DNA from: JACVRW01 sp963827065
Lineage (GTDB): Bacteria > Actinomycetota > Thermoleophilia > Solirubrobacterales > Thermoleophilaceae
Direction: 5' to 3'
Length of the DNA stretch: 64,000 bases
Assembly: GCA_963827065.1 (NCBI GenBank)
Contig: CAWGZM010000008.1
Location: 434,001-498,000, forward strand
Part shown: positions 8,363 to 16,036 of the stretch, in pieces
How positions within the stretch are numbered: position 1 is the first letter of the stretch
How the letters are laid out: every line of letters begins with the position of its first letter
Notes under the pieces: model-generated
The model's database searches: none
Told to the model about the DNA's origin: nothing
Seen by the model: the letters and a program-made list of their open reading frames with translations, nothing else
Position numbers and translations under genes: made by a program

Positions 8363-8757
8363 GCCGGCTGCTCCAGCTCGACGAGGTAACCGTCGGGATC
8401 GACCGCGAAGCAGCGGTGGCCGCCCCATGGCGGCGAGTAGGGCTCGGCGAGGAACTCCACGCCCTGGTCGCCCAGGCCGTGGAAGGCCGCCAGGCAGTCC
8501 TCCACCTCGAGCACGAGCACTGCGTTCAGCCGTGACCTGTCCGCCGGCGCCTCCAGCGTCACGCCCGGCCGGTCCTCTGCGTCGTGACCCTGCTCGGCGA
8601 GCGACAACCGGGCACCGGCGAGCGTGAGGGTCGCGTAGGGCGGATCGTCATAGGTCGCCTCGGTCGCGAAGCCGAGCCGCTCGTAGAACTCCCTCGCGCG
8701 CTCGAGCTCGGCAACCGCGAGGATCGTCCCGAAGCGGGTGGTGGCCGGCACGCTCAT
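8359..8757 (-). CDS. VOC-superfamily (glyoxalase/dioxygenase fold) protein
   Basis: 132 residues; the ATG at 8757 shares one base with the stop of the SDR gene. It is a single vicinal-oxygen-chelate module: strand-helix start TILAVAELERAREFYERLGF, central ARLSLAEQGH, and the typical end FAVDPDGYLVELEQ, whose Glu is a usual metal ligand. The superfamily includes glyoxalases, extradiol dioxygenases, epimerases and drug-binding proteins, and one module cannot be assigned by inspection. In a B6-degradation operon it could act on a ring-opening product or simply bind an aromatic compound; neither is shown. Confidence 0.7.
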   Translation of the reverse strand: MSVPATTRFGTILAVAELERAREFYERLGFATEATYDDPPYATLTLAGARLSLAEQGHDAEDRPGVTLEAPADRSRLNAVLVLEVEDCLAAFHGLGDQGVEFLAEPYSPPWGGHRCFAVDPDGYLVELEQPA

Positions 8758-9494
8758 CAGTGGCGCGTGTGGCCGCCGTCGACCACGAGCAGCGAACCGG
8801 TCACCCACTCCGCCTCCTCGGAGGCGAGGAACGCCACCGCGGGCGCGATCTGACGCGGCTGGCCCTTGCCGGGGAGGGCCTGCAGCTGTTCGACGAACCC
8901 GAACGCCTCATTGTGGGGACTGGCCTTGACGCCCTCGGACTCCGTGAGGCCGGGCGCCACCGCGTTCACGGTGATGCCGTGGCCGCCGAGCTCGGTGGCG
9001 AGCGAGCGCGTCATCCCGAGGATGCCACCCTTGGCCGCCACGTAGGCCGCCATGTTCGGCGTGCCCGCCAGGATCGTGTTCGATGCGATGTTGACGATGC
9101 GCCCGTAGCCGGCGTCGCGCATCGGCTTCTCGACCGCCTTGATGGCCATGAAGGGGCCGTCGAGGTTGACCGACATGATCTTGCGCCAGTGGTCGAGGTC
9201 GACCTCGTCCCAGGGGATGAAGGGCACTATCGCCGCGTTGTTGACGAGCACGTCGACCTTGCCGAACCTCTCCAGCGTCGCGTCGACCATGGCCTGCACG
9301 TCACCGGGGTCGGACACGTCCGCGTGGACCCCGAGCCCCTCCCCGCTAAGGCTCTCGGCAGCCGCACGGGCTCCCTCTTCGTTGATGTCGGCAATCACCA
9401 CCGACGCACCCTCCTCGGAGAGCTTCTCGGCAATTGCCTTGCCGATCCCCTGAGCGCCGCCGGTCACGATCGCCACCCGATCCTTCAGCTTCAT
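8757..9494 (-). CDS. Short-chain dehydrogenase, probable pyridoxal 4-dehydrogenase
   Basis: 245 residues with a good GGAGG before the ATG. It has the Rossmann motif TGGAQGIG (11-18), NNAA, and the catalytic Ser138, Tyr151 and Lys155. Two segments go beyond the general SDR pattern: IVPFIPWDEVDLDHWRKI and GVKASPHNEAFGFVEQLQA. From memory these nearly match M. loti pyridoxal 4-dehydrogenase, which oxidises pyridoxal hemiacetal to 4-pyridoxolactone with NAD. Its neighbour upstream encodes the lactonase that would open that product. An alignment would settle identity; I have none here. Confidence 0.82.
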   Translation of the reverse strand: MKLKDRVAIVTGGAQGIGKAIAEKLSEEGASVVIADINEEGARAAAESLSGEGLGVHADVSDPGDVQAMVDATLERFGKVDVLVNNAAIVPFIPWDEVDLDHWRKIMSVNLDGPFMAIKAVEKPMRDAGYGRIVNIASNTILAGTPNMAAYVAAKGGILGMTRSLATELGGHGITVNAVAPGLTESEGVKASPHNEAFGFVEQLQALPGKGQPRQIAPAVAFLASEEAEWVTGSLLVVDGGHTRH

Positions 9495-9503
9495 CCGTTC
9501 CTC

Positions 9504-10256
9504 CTAGCCCCCGTAGCCGTCGGGAGCGAGCTTGTAGTTCTGGAACGACTCCATGTCGTGCGTGAAGAACAGCTCGGCGTCGTGCTGCCTCACCAGCCTC
9601 TTGATGCGCCGGATGGAGCGCACGCCGGCCACCGGGTCGACGTGGAAGCCGGCCTGCTGGTCGTTCTCGTACGCGGCCGGCGTGTACGACACGTCGGCCA
9701 TGAACATCAGCGGCCGGCCGCCCTCCATCTCGACCATCAGCGAGTAGTGGCCGATCGTGTGGCCCGGCGTGTAGAACAGGTGCAGGCCCTTGAACAGCTC
9801 GGCGTCGCCGTGGATCAGCTCGAACTTGGCGCCCTCCCAGTCGAAGCCCCTGTCCGAGTAGCCCAGGCGCTCGAACGGCTCGGGCGAGCGGGCCTGCCGG
9901 AGCTCCGCCTCGTGCAGGTAGGTCGTCGCGTTCGGAAGCAGCTTGTTACCCCCGACGTGGTCGAAGTGGAGGTGTGAGTTGATGATCCCCGTGACGTCCT
10001 CGGGCTTGTAGCCCGCCTTCTCGAGCTGCGCCGGGATCGTCTGCTCCTCCGTCTGCTCGGGCAGCTCGAAGGGCAGGACGGCCTGGACATGCTCCAGGTC
10101 GTAGCCGGTGTCGAACAGGAAGAGCCCGTCGTCGTGCTCGATCAGCACGCTGTAGACCGGGAAGCGGACCGGGTTGCCGGCGCCGATGTTCCAGGTGATG
10201 TGCGCCTGGTCTATGACGAGCGAGCCGCCGTCGAGCAGGAAGACCCGCGTGGCCAC
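9504..10256 (-). CDS. Metallo-beta-lactamase-fold lactonase, probable 4-pyridoxolactonase
   Basis: 250 residues, GTG start one base after the preceding stop. The binuclear zinc site is complete: His95-x-His97-x-Asp99-His100, His166, Asp188 and His233. Family relatives include N-acyl-homoserine lactonases, but the segments LLDGGSLVID, RFPVYSVLIEH, TGYDLEHVQAVLPFE and GFHVDPVAG strongly resemble, from memory, M. loti 4-pyridoxolactonase, which opens 4-pyridoxolactone to 4-pyridoxate. The adjacent SDR would make the lactone. This pair is the firmest evidence that the locus degrades vitamin B6. A quorum-quenching lactonase is the alternative, which I think unlikely. Confidence 0.85.
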   Translation of the reverse strand: MATRVFLLDGGSLVIDQAHITWNIGAGNPVRFPVYSVLIEHDDGLFLFDTGYDLEHVQAVLPFELPEQTEEQTIPAQLEKAGYKPEDVTGIINSHLHFDHVGGNKLLPNATTYLHEAELRQARSPEPFERLGYSDRGFDWEGAKFELIHGDAELFKGLHLFYTPGHTIGHYSLMVEMEGGRPLMFMADVSYTPAAYENDQQAGFHVDPVAGVRSIRRIKRLVRQHDAELFFTHDMESFQNYKLAPDGYGG

Positions 10257-10257
10257 C

Positions 10258-11193
10258 TCAGCTCAGCGCCTTTCGCACCGCCACCAGTGCCGCGGCGCGT
10301 TCCTTCTGCAGCTGCGCGGCACGGTCGGCGTCGTAGTCGAAGAGTCCGCCGCCCGTCTTGATCCCGAGCTGCCCCTTGTCGACCCGCTCGGTGATGGTGC
10401 TCGACACGCCCTTCTCGTCCGAGAGGTCCTGGTTCAGGTAGCTCGCGACCGCGTTGTAGATATCGAGCCCGGCCATGTCCAGCAGCGCCATCGGGGGGAC
10501 GACGGCCAGCTTGTAGCCGATCCCCCACTTGACGTTGAGGTCGAGCTCCTCCGCGTCGACGACGCCCTCGTCCACGAGGGCGAGGCACTCGCGCATGATC
10601 GCGTAGAGGACGCGATTCTCGACGAAGCCCGGCACCTCCTTCTTGAGCGTGCACGGGAAGTAGCCGATCTGCCGAACGAGCTCCTGGGTCGCGGCGGTGA
10701 CGTCCTGCGACGTCTGCTTCCCGGGAATGATCTCGATCATCGGGATCAGGTGCGGGGGATTCGACCAGTGCGTCCCGATCACGCGCTCGGGGTGCTCCAG
10801 GCCCTCGGCGATCTTCGTGATCGGTATCCCCGAGGTGTTCGACGCGAGGATCGCTTCCGGCGACACGTGCCGCTCGAACTCGGCGAACACCTGCTGCTTG
10901 AGCTCGAGCTTCTCCGGCACGGCCTCGACCACCATGTCGACGCCGTCGAGGGCAGCAGCGAGGTCGGACTCGAAGCGCAGAGTTGCACCGCCGCTGTCAC
11001 CGGCGCCGTCGCCGTCGCCGTCGAGACGATCCAGCACCGACCGCGCCAGCTCGACGCCCGGCTGCGCCTTCTCGAGCTGCTCCTCGCTGACGTCGTAGAG
11101 CGCGACGTCCACGCCGGCGCGCTCGAGCACCGCTCCCATCCCGGGGCCCATCGTGCCCGTCCCGATAATGGCTGCCTTTGCGATAGCGGTCAT
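10258..11193 (-). CDS. 3-hydroxyacyl-CoA dehydrogenase-like enzyme, probable FHMPC dehydrogenase
   Basis: 311 residues; its ATG overlaps the stop of the molybdenum hydroxylase large subunit by four bases. The NAD loop is GTGTMG (11-16). Ser121, His142, Glu154 and Asn193 fit the family active site. Although built like FadB-type dehydrogenases, it carries HWSNPPHLIPMIEII, VDEGVVDAEELD and WGIGYKLAVVPPMALLDMAG, which I recall from M. loti 5-formyl-3-hydroxy-2-methylpyridine-4-carboxylate 5-dehydrogenase. That enzyme oxidises the 5-aldehyde to the 4,5-dicarboxylate. Its place beside the lactonase supports this over fatty-acid oxidation. A short acidic Asp/Gly insert sits near residues 58-69. Confidence 0.82.
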   Translation of the reverse strand: MTAIAKAAIIGTGTMGPGMGAVLERAGVDVALYDVSEEQLEKAQPGVELARSVLDRLDGDGDGAGDSGGATLRFESDLAAALDGVDMVVEAVPEKLELKQQVFAEFERHVSPEAILASNTSGIPITKIAEGLEHPERVIGTHWSNPPHLIPMIEIIPGKQTSQDVTAATQELVRQIGYFPCTLKKEVPGFVENRVLYAIMRECLALVDEGVVDAEELDLNVKWGIGYKLAVVPPMALLDMAGLDIYNAVASYLNQDLSDEKGVSSTITERVDKGQLGIKTGGGLFDYDADRAAQLQKERAAALVAVRKALS

Positions 11194-13487
11194 TGACCCT
11201 CCTCGTCTCGTTCGATCTCTCGTATTCGTCGCCAGACCCGCTCGGGTGTGAGCGGCAACTCCCGTACGGGTACGCCGGCGTCGGCCAGCGCGGTGACGAT
11301 CGCCGCCGGCACGGCGGCCTGCGCGCCTTCGCCGCAGCCCTTCGCCCCATATGGGCCCGGGCCGTCCGCGTTCTCGACCAGCACGGTCTGCATCTCGCCC
11401 GGCAGGTCCTTGACGCGCGGCACCCGGTAGTCGAGCAGCGTCTCGTTCAGCAGCACGCCCTCCTCGAAGATCATCTCCTCGAAGAGCGCGTTGCCGAGCC
11501 CTTGGATCGCGCCGCCCTCGTCCTGGCGATGAACGAGCTGCGGGTTGATGGCCTTGCCGACGTCCGCGCAGGTGACCACCTTGCGTACCCGCACCTCGCC
11601 GGTCTCGCGCTCGACCTCCACCTCCGCTGCGGCTACGCAGACCTCCCAGAAGACCGGTCCCTCCGCGTATGACCCGGACCCCTGCTCGGGCCGGACCTCG
11701 CCGGCGCCGATGATCTCTCCGCCGGAGAACCCGAAGCGCGTCTCCATCAAGCTCGGGTAGTCGAGCTCGCGCTCGCCGTCTGAAATCGCCCCGTCACGCA
11801 CCACCAGATCGCCCGGGTCCGCACCCAGCGCCGGTCCTGCAGTCTCGAGCAGCTGACGGCGAACGTCGGCGGCCGCACGCTGAACGGCCAGCCCCGCAAG
11901 CGTGGTCGAACGGCTCGCACCGGTCGAGCGGTCATACGGCGTGAACGCGGTATCTGCGCCCTGAACTCTGACGCGGGCGGTGTCGATCGCCAGCTCCTGC
12001 GCGGCGATCTGCGCCATGACGGTGCGGGCGCCCTGTCCCACCTCGGTGGTGCCGACGTTCACCTCGACCGCACCATCGGGTGCCAGGCGCACCGAGGCAC
12101 GCGACACCGGATGGGCGCCTGCGGCGAGCAGGCCGACGGATACACCGCGCCCGACGTCGGGCGGCGCGGGCTCGTCCCAGCCGATCGCCTCCGCGACCTT
12201 CTCCACGTCGCCGATCAGGTCGGCATCGAGTGGCTTGCCGCCGGTGGGTCGCACGAGCTCGCCCGGGGTCAGCAGGTTGCGGCGCCGCAGCTCCAGCGGA
12301 TCGAGACCGGCGCGCCGCGCGACCTCGTCGATCTGCGACTCCCCGATCCACTGCAGGTGGCATGCTCCGAAGGCCCGGTAGGAGCCGGCGGGCGAGGTGC
12401 AGGTGTACACGCAGTTGCCGTCCACCCGAACAGCCCGCCAGCGATACGGCCCCGGCGCAGCGTCCCCCGCAGTTGCACACACCCGCGGCCCGTTGTCCGC
12501 GTAAGCGCCCGTGTCGAGGTCGAAGCGGACCTCGCGCGAGAGCAGCGTTCCGTCTGCGCGCGCACGGGTGCGCATCCAGGCGCGCATGCCGTGGCGGCGG
12601 GTGGTCAGCATCGATTCCGCGACGCTGTTCTGAATCCGCACGGGCCGCCCCGCGTGGCGCGCCAGCGCCGCCGTGATCGGCTCCATCTTGGTGTACGACT
12701 TCGAGCCGAACCCGCCGCCGAGATAGGGCACGATCACGCGGACCGAGTTGAGCGGCTTCCCGAACAAGTCGGCGATCTCGGCCCGCACGAGGAAGGGGTG
12801 CTGGCAGGAGGCCCAGAGCGTGATGGCGTCCTCGCGGAAGTCGCACACGACGGTGTGCGTCTCCATTGCGTACTGGTAGACCGCCGGAAACTCGTACTCC
12901 CCCTCCACCTCGATCTGCGCCTCCGCCCCGGCCCCCTCGACGCTGCCGGAGTCCAGCCGGTAGCGGTAGCAGACATTGCCGGCCTCCTCCTCGAGCAGGC
13001 CAAGGCCGTGGAAGAGCCCGGCGCGAAGCGGTTCCTCATGGAGGCGCGGCGCGCCTTCGGCGAGGGCCTCCTCGAGCGTGCCCACCACGGGCAGCTCCTC
13101 GTATTCCACCGCGATCGCATGGAGGGCTGCCTCGGCAGCGGCCTCAGTCTCGGCCGCCACCGCGGCGACCGGCTCGCCGGCGAAGCGAACGCGGTCGAGC
13201 GCGAGCAACGGCCGGTCCTTGAGGGCGTGCCCGTAGTAGGGGTCGATGCCGCTGAGATCGGCGCCGGTCATCACGGACGCGACGCCCGGCACCGCCTCCG
13301 CCTCCGACGTGTCGATCCGCGCGATGCGTCCATGAGCTATCTCCGAGCGCAGCACCTTTCCGTGCAGCATGCGCGGCACCTCGACGTCGCCGGCGAACTC
13401 AGCCTCGCCACGCATCTTGGCCTCGGCGTCGCGCCTGTCGACCGACCGACCCACCTCGGTGAACAGCTGCTCGACCGTCGCGCTCAC
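11190..13487 (-). CDS. Molybdenum hydroxylase (xanthine dehydrogenase family), large catalytic subunit
   Basis: 765 residues from a GTG at 13487 overlapping the small subunit's stop by four bases. It has the aldehyde oxidase a/b hammerhead near the start (DRRDAEAKMRGEAEFAGD), then the molybdopterin-binding segments GGGFGSK, SYRAFGACHLQW and TEVGQGARTVM, and the catalytic Glu720 in GAKGCGEGA. The family inserts water-derived oxygen next to a ring nitrogen or oxidises aldehydes. The small subunit is just upstream, but the FAD subunit is in the other operon at 24704. In this locus I infer hydroxylation of a pyridine carbon (C6 of a B6 metabolite); aldehyde oxidation is the alternative. Confidence 0.85.
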   Translation of the reverse strand: MSATVEQLFTEVGRSVDRRDAEAKMRGEAEFAGDVEVPRMLHGKVLRSEIAHGRIARIDTSEAEAVPGVASVMTGADLSGIDPYYGHALKDRPLLALDRVRFAGEPVAAVAAETEAAAEAALHAIAVEYEELPVVGTLEEALAEGAPRLHEEPLRAGLFHGLGLLEEEAGNVCYRYRLDSGSVEGAGAEAQIEVEGEYEFPAVYQYAMETHTVVCDFREDAITLWASCQHPFLVRAEIADLFGKPLNSVRVIVPYLGGGFGSKSYTKMEPITAALARHAGRPVRIQNSVAESMLTTRRHGMRAWMRTRARADGTLLSREVRFDLDTGAYADNGPRVCATAGDAAPGPYRWRAVRVDGNCVYTCTSPAGSYRAFGACHLQWIGESQIDEVARRAGLDPLELRRRNLLTPGELVRPTGGKPLDADLIGDVEKVAEAIGWDEPAPPDVGRGVSVGLLAAGAHPVSRASVRLAPDGAVEVNVGTTEVGQGARTVMAQIAAQELAIDTARVRVQGADTAFTPYDRSTGASRSTTLAGLAVQRAAADVRRQLLETAGPALGADPGDLVVRDGAISDGERELDYPSLMETRFGFSGGEIIGAGEVRPEQGSGSYAEGPVFWEVCVAAAEVEVERETGEVRVRKVVTCADVGKAINPQLVHRQDEGGAIQGLGNALFEEMIFEEGVLLNETLLDYRVPRVKDLPGEMQTVLVENADGPGPYGAKGCGEGAQAAVPAAIVTALADAGVPVRELPLTPERVWRRIREIERDEEGQ

Positions 13488-13948
13488 GGCCGGCCCGCCA
13501 GCTCGCGCGCCGCTGCGAGGATCGACTGGTACCCGGTGCAGCGACATACGTTCGAGTCGAGCGCATGGCGGATCTCGGCCTCGTCGCTGAGCTCGCCGCT
13601 GTCGCGCAGCGCCTTCAGCGTCAGCACGAAGCCACCGGTGCAGAACCCGCACTGGAGGGCGGCGTGGCGGGTGAAGGCGGCCTGAAACTCCGAGAACTCC
13701 TCGTGCGCGGCGAAGCCTTCGATCGTCAGCACCTCGCGCCCCTCCGCCTCGCACGCCAACATGCAGCACGAGCTGACCGGGAGGCCGTCCACCAGCACGG
13801 TGCACGTGCCGCACACCTGGACCTCGCACGAGCGCTTGGGGCCCTTCAGGCCGAGCCGGTCGCGCAGAAAGTCGAGCAGGAGGTCCTGCGGCTCGACCAC
13901 CGCCTCGACCGCCTCGCCATTCACCGCGAGTTGTACGCGCCGGCTCAC
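13484..13948 (-). CDS. Molybdenum hydroxylase small subunit, two [2Fe-2S] clusters
   Basis: 154 residues; GTG start overlapping the aldolase-type gene's stop by four bases. The N-terminal plant-ferredoxin cluster uses Cys41, Cys46, Cys49 and Cys61 or Cys62. The C-terminal helical cluster domain has Cys100, Cys103, Cys135 and Cys137 (CGFC, then CRC), all conserved. It carries electrons from the molybdenum subunit to the FAD subunit. Length and motif spacing are normal for this subunit. Confidence 0.92.
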   Translation of the reverse strand: MSRRVQLAVNGEAVEAVVEPQDLLLDFLRDRLGLKGPKRSCEVQVCGTCTVLVDGLPVSSCCMLACEAEGREVLTIEGFAAHEEFSEFQAAFTRHAALQCGFCTGGFVLTLKALRDSGELSDEAEIRHALDSNVCRCTGYQSILAAARELAGRP

Positions 13949-14667
13949 GTGCTCGGACCGGGCATGTCGAAGTCGCGTCCCTCGCGGCGAAGCTCACGGA
14001 TCCATGCATCCCAGTACTCGTCCAGGAAGGTCTCCTGGTACTTCATCTCGTGCAGCGGCCCCACGGCCTCATCCGCCACCCCGCGCAGCTCTCCGAGCCG
14101 CCCCGCGATGGCCTGGAGCTCGACGGCGCGCTCGAGCGTCACCGCACGCAGCACAGCCCAGGCCGGATCCTTGCCGACGACGAGCACGCCGTGGTTGCGC
14201 ATCAGCAGCACCTGACGTTCTCCCAGAGCGTCCGCCACGACCTGGCCCTGGCTACGACCGAGGATCAGCTCCGGAACCTCGTCTAGCGCCGCAAGCCCTT
14301 CCTGGAACATGATCGCGTCATGCGACAGGAAGGCGAGATCGACGTGGGCGGCGCCGAGCGCGGTGGCGTGCAGAGGATGGCCGTGGATGACGCAGCGCAC
14401 GTCCGGCCGCGAGCGATAGACCTCCGTGTGCAGAACCGACTCGAGATGCATGTCGGTCGCGTTCTCGATATCGCCCTCGATCGACGCGCGCAGGACGTCC
14501 TCGGGGGTGACCTCCGAGAGCGACACCCCCTTGCGCTTGATCCACATGACCTCGGGGTCGTGCTCCTGGCGGGCGCTGACGTGGCCGAGCGTCAGATCTT
14601 CGTATCCGTGCGCAGCCAAGATCCGGCACGCCCAGGCGACCTGGGTCGCAACCGACTCGTCGCTCAC
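13945..14667 (-). CDS. Class II aldolase/adducin-family protein, probable pyridine dicarboxylate decarboxylase
   Basis: 240 residues from a GTG at 14667 overlapping the cupin stop by four bases. The metal site of class II aldolases is present: His95-x-His97 and His159 in MRNHG, with a possible catalytic Glu76. The M. loti decarboxylase that turns 3-hydroxy-2-methylpyridine-4,5-dicarboxylate into the 5-carboxylate belongs to this family, so the same step is the natural assignment. I rely on family and context, since sequence similarity is less striking than for the three dehydrogenase/lactonase genes. A true retro-aldolase or sugar epimerase cannot be excluded. Confidence 0.75.
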   Translation of the reverse strand: MSDESVATQVAWACRILAAHGYEDLTLGHVSARQEHDPEVMWIKRKGVSLSEVTPEDVLRASIEGDIENATDMHLESVLHTEVYRSRPDVRCVIHGHPLHATALGAAHVDLAFLSHDAIMFQEGLAALDEVPELILGRSQGQVVADALGERQVLLMRNHGVLVVGKDPAWAVLRAVTLERAVELQAIAGRLGELRGVADEAVGPLHEMKYQETFLDEYWDAWIRELRREGRDFDMPGPST

Positions 14668-15026
14668 CGACGCTCCGTCGGCGGGTAGTCCGGGTGCGGG
14701 AAGCCGAAGACCATGACAACGTCCTCGTCGCCGTCGTTGATCACCGCGTGCCATACCCCCGCGGGGATGTGCAGCGCGTCACCGGCGGCGAACTTCACCT
14801 CGCCCTCGTCGAGCCGCAGGCGGCCGCTCCCCGATGCGACGTACGCAAACTCCTCCGTCTCGTGAGCCACGCTGCCCAGCTCCGTCCCCGGCCGGAAGAC
14901 GGAGTATCCGAGCGAGGCGCTCGCACCTTGAGCGCGCTCACCGGTCACGAGCATCCGGCTGAAGCTGCCATTGGGCAGCTCGATGTCCGGTACGGCGTCG
15001 AGCGGAATCACCGACACCGCGCTCAC
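14664..15026 (-). CDS. Single-domain cupin protein
   Basis: 120 residues from a GTG overlapping the preceding stop by four bases. It is a small double-stranded beta-helix: GSVAHETEEFAYVASGSGRLRLDEGEVKFAAGDALHIPAGVWHAVINDG. The first metal motif is reduced (His then Glu), and the second has PAGVWHAV. Such proteins can be isomerases, dioxygenases or sensors. It lies between the decarboxylase-like gene and the M29/NicX-like gene, so a role on a pathway intermediate is likely but unknown. Confidence 0.75.
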   Translation of the reverse strand: MSAVSVIPLDAVPDIELPNGSFSRMLVTGERAQGASASLGYSVFRPGTELGSVAHETEEFAYVASGSGRLRLDEGEVKFAAGDALHIPAGVWHAVINDGDEDVVMVFGFPHPDYPPTERR

Positions 15027-16036
15027 AGCGCCCACTCGCCGTCCTTGACGATGTACTGGCCGTTGTCGACGATCTCGAGGCTCGCGTCGAGTATCACGCC
15101 GTCCAGGTGCAGCGTGCAGACGTTCTGCCCGCCCGGGTAGGCGTTGTGATTGTCACCGAGGGCCAGGTGGGCGGTACCGACGCGGCCCTTCTCGGAGGGC
15201 GTCCCGAATGGGGCGATGTCGCTCACGCCGAAGGCGAACTCGCCGATCACCGTCGAGTTCTCCACGCCGTCGATCACCTTGCGCAGCTTCTCCGCCTCCT
15301 CGCCGCCCTCGATCGCAACCGCCTTGCCACCCTCGACCGTCCAGGTGATCTCGTTCTCCACCTGGCCGGGCAGGCCGATCCCGAGCATCACCCCGTCGAC
15401 GACGACCGTCCCCTCGGTCTGGTCCTCGACTGCGGCGAACGCGACCTCCGCCCAAAGCGGCAGCGGACCCATCATCTGCCCGCGCTTCTTGACGGGGGTG
15501 ATCTCGAGCGCCGGACGCCCCTCGATCGTGATCGTCACGTCGGTGCCCTTGCCCGACGTCATGCGTACCTTGGTGGCGCCCTCGAGCGCAGCCATCGCGT
15601 CGCGGGCGCGCTGAGTCGCGGCCTCGATCTGGTCGAGCGTCAACCCCCATTCACCCATGCCGGGCTCGACCGAGGCGATCTTGGCGTTGTTCGCGCAGGA
15701 CTCCTTGACCGCCGCCACGTGCGCGAAGCGGTTTGCCCATTCCAGGTTCGTCACGATGATGATCTCGTCCGAGTGCGTCATCGCGGCGTGAAGGTTGCGC
15801 GGCGGCGCCATCGGGAAGTGCGTGTCCGCCCGCCCGCGGCGAACCTGGATCTCGTTGTTCATCAGCACCGGCCACGCGCCGCGGTCGACCGCGACCTCGG
15901 CCAACATGCGGGCCTCATCGACGCGCGAATCGTCGTGAATGATCGTCACGGCGTCGTCCTTCTCGACCGAGAAGCACGTGTCGATGATCAGCTCCGCCTC
16001 GGTCCGGAGGCCGTTGTCGCTTGCCATAAACGTCAC
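15023..16036 (-). CDS. M29 aminopeptidase/NicX-superfamily metalloprotein (candidate pyridine ring-cleaving dioxygenase)
   Basis: 337 residues from a GTG overlapping the upstream stop by four bases. The C-terminal half holds the family metal site: Glu266 in GEFAFGVS, His290 in GTAHLALGDN, and His310-x-Asp312 in LHLD. M29 aminopeptidases share this pattern. NicX, the 2,5-dihydroxypyridine 5,6-dioxygenase, belongs to the same superfamily and keeps the final His-x-Asp, but has His where this protein seems to have Glu266. The length (about 340) is nearer NicX than M29 peptidases (about 410). The setting next to a molybdenum hydroxylase and pyridine-processing enzymes favours ring cleavage, but peptidase-like amide hydrolysis remains possible. 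Confidence 0.7.
   Translation of the reverse strand: MTFMASDNGLRTEAELIIDTCFSVEKDDAVTIIHDDSRVDEARMLAEVAVDRGAWPVLMNNEIQVRRGRADTHFPMAPPRNLHAAMTHSDEIIIVTNLEWANRFAHVAAVKESCANNAKIASVEPGMGEWGLTLDQIEAATQRARDAMAALEGATKVRMTSGKGTDVTITIEGRPALEITPVKKRGQMMGPLPLWAEVAFAAVEDQTEGTVVVDGVMLGIGLPGQVENEITWTVEGGKAVAIEGGEEAEKLRKVIDGVENSTVIGEFAFGVSDIAPFGTPSEKGRVGTAHLALGDNHNAYPGGQNVCTLHLDGVILDASLEIVDNGQYIVKDGEWAL

Noticed and set aside
9504..10256. N-acyl-homoserine lactonase (quorum quenching)
   Set aside because: The fold and zinc motif fit, but several segments match 4-pyridoxolactonase and the neighbour makes its substrate.
10258..11193. Beta-oxidation 3-hydroxyacyl-CoA dehydrogenase
   Set aside because: No thiolase, enoyl-CoA hydratase or acyl-CoA ligase is nearby, and specific segments recall FHMPC dehydrogenase.
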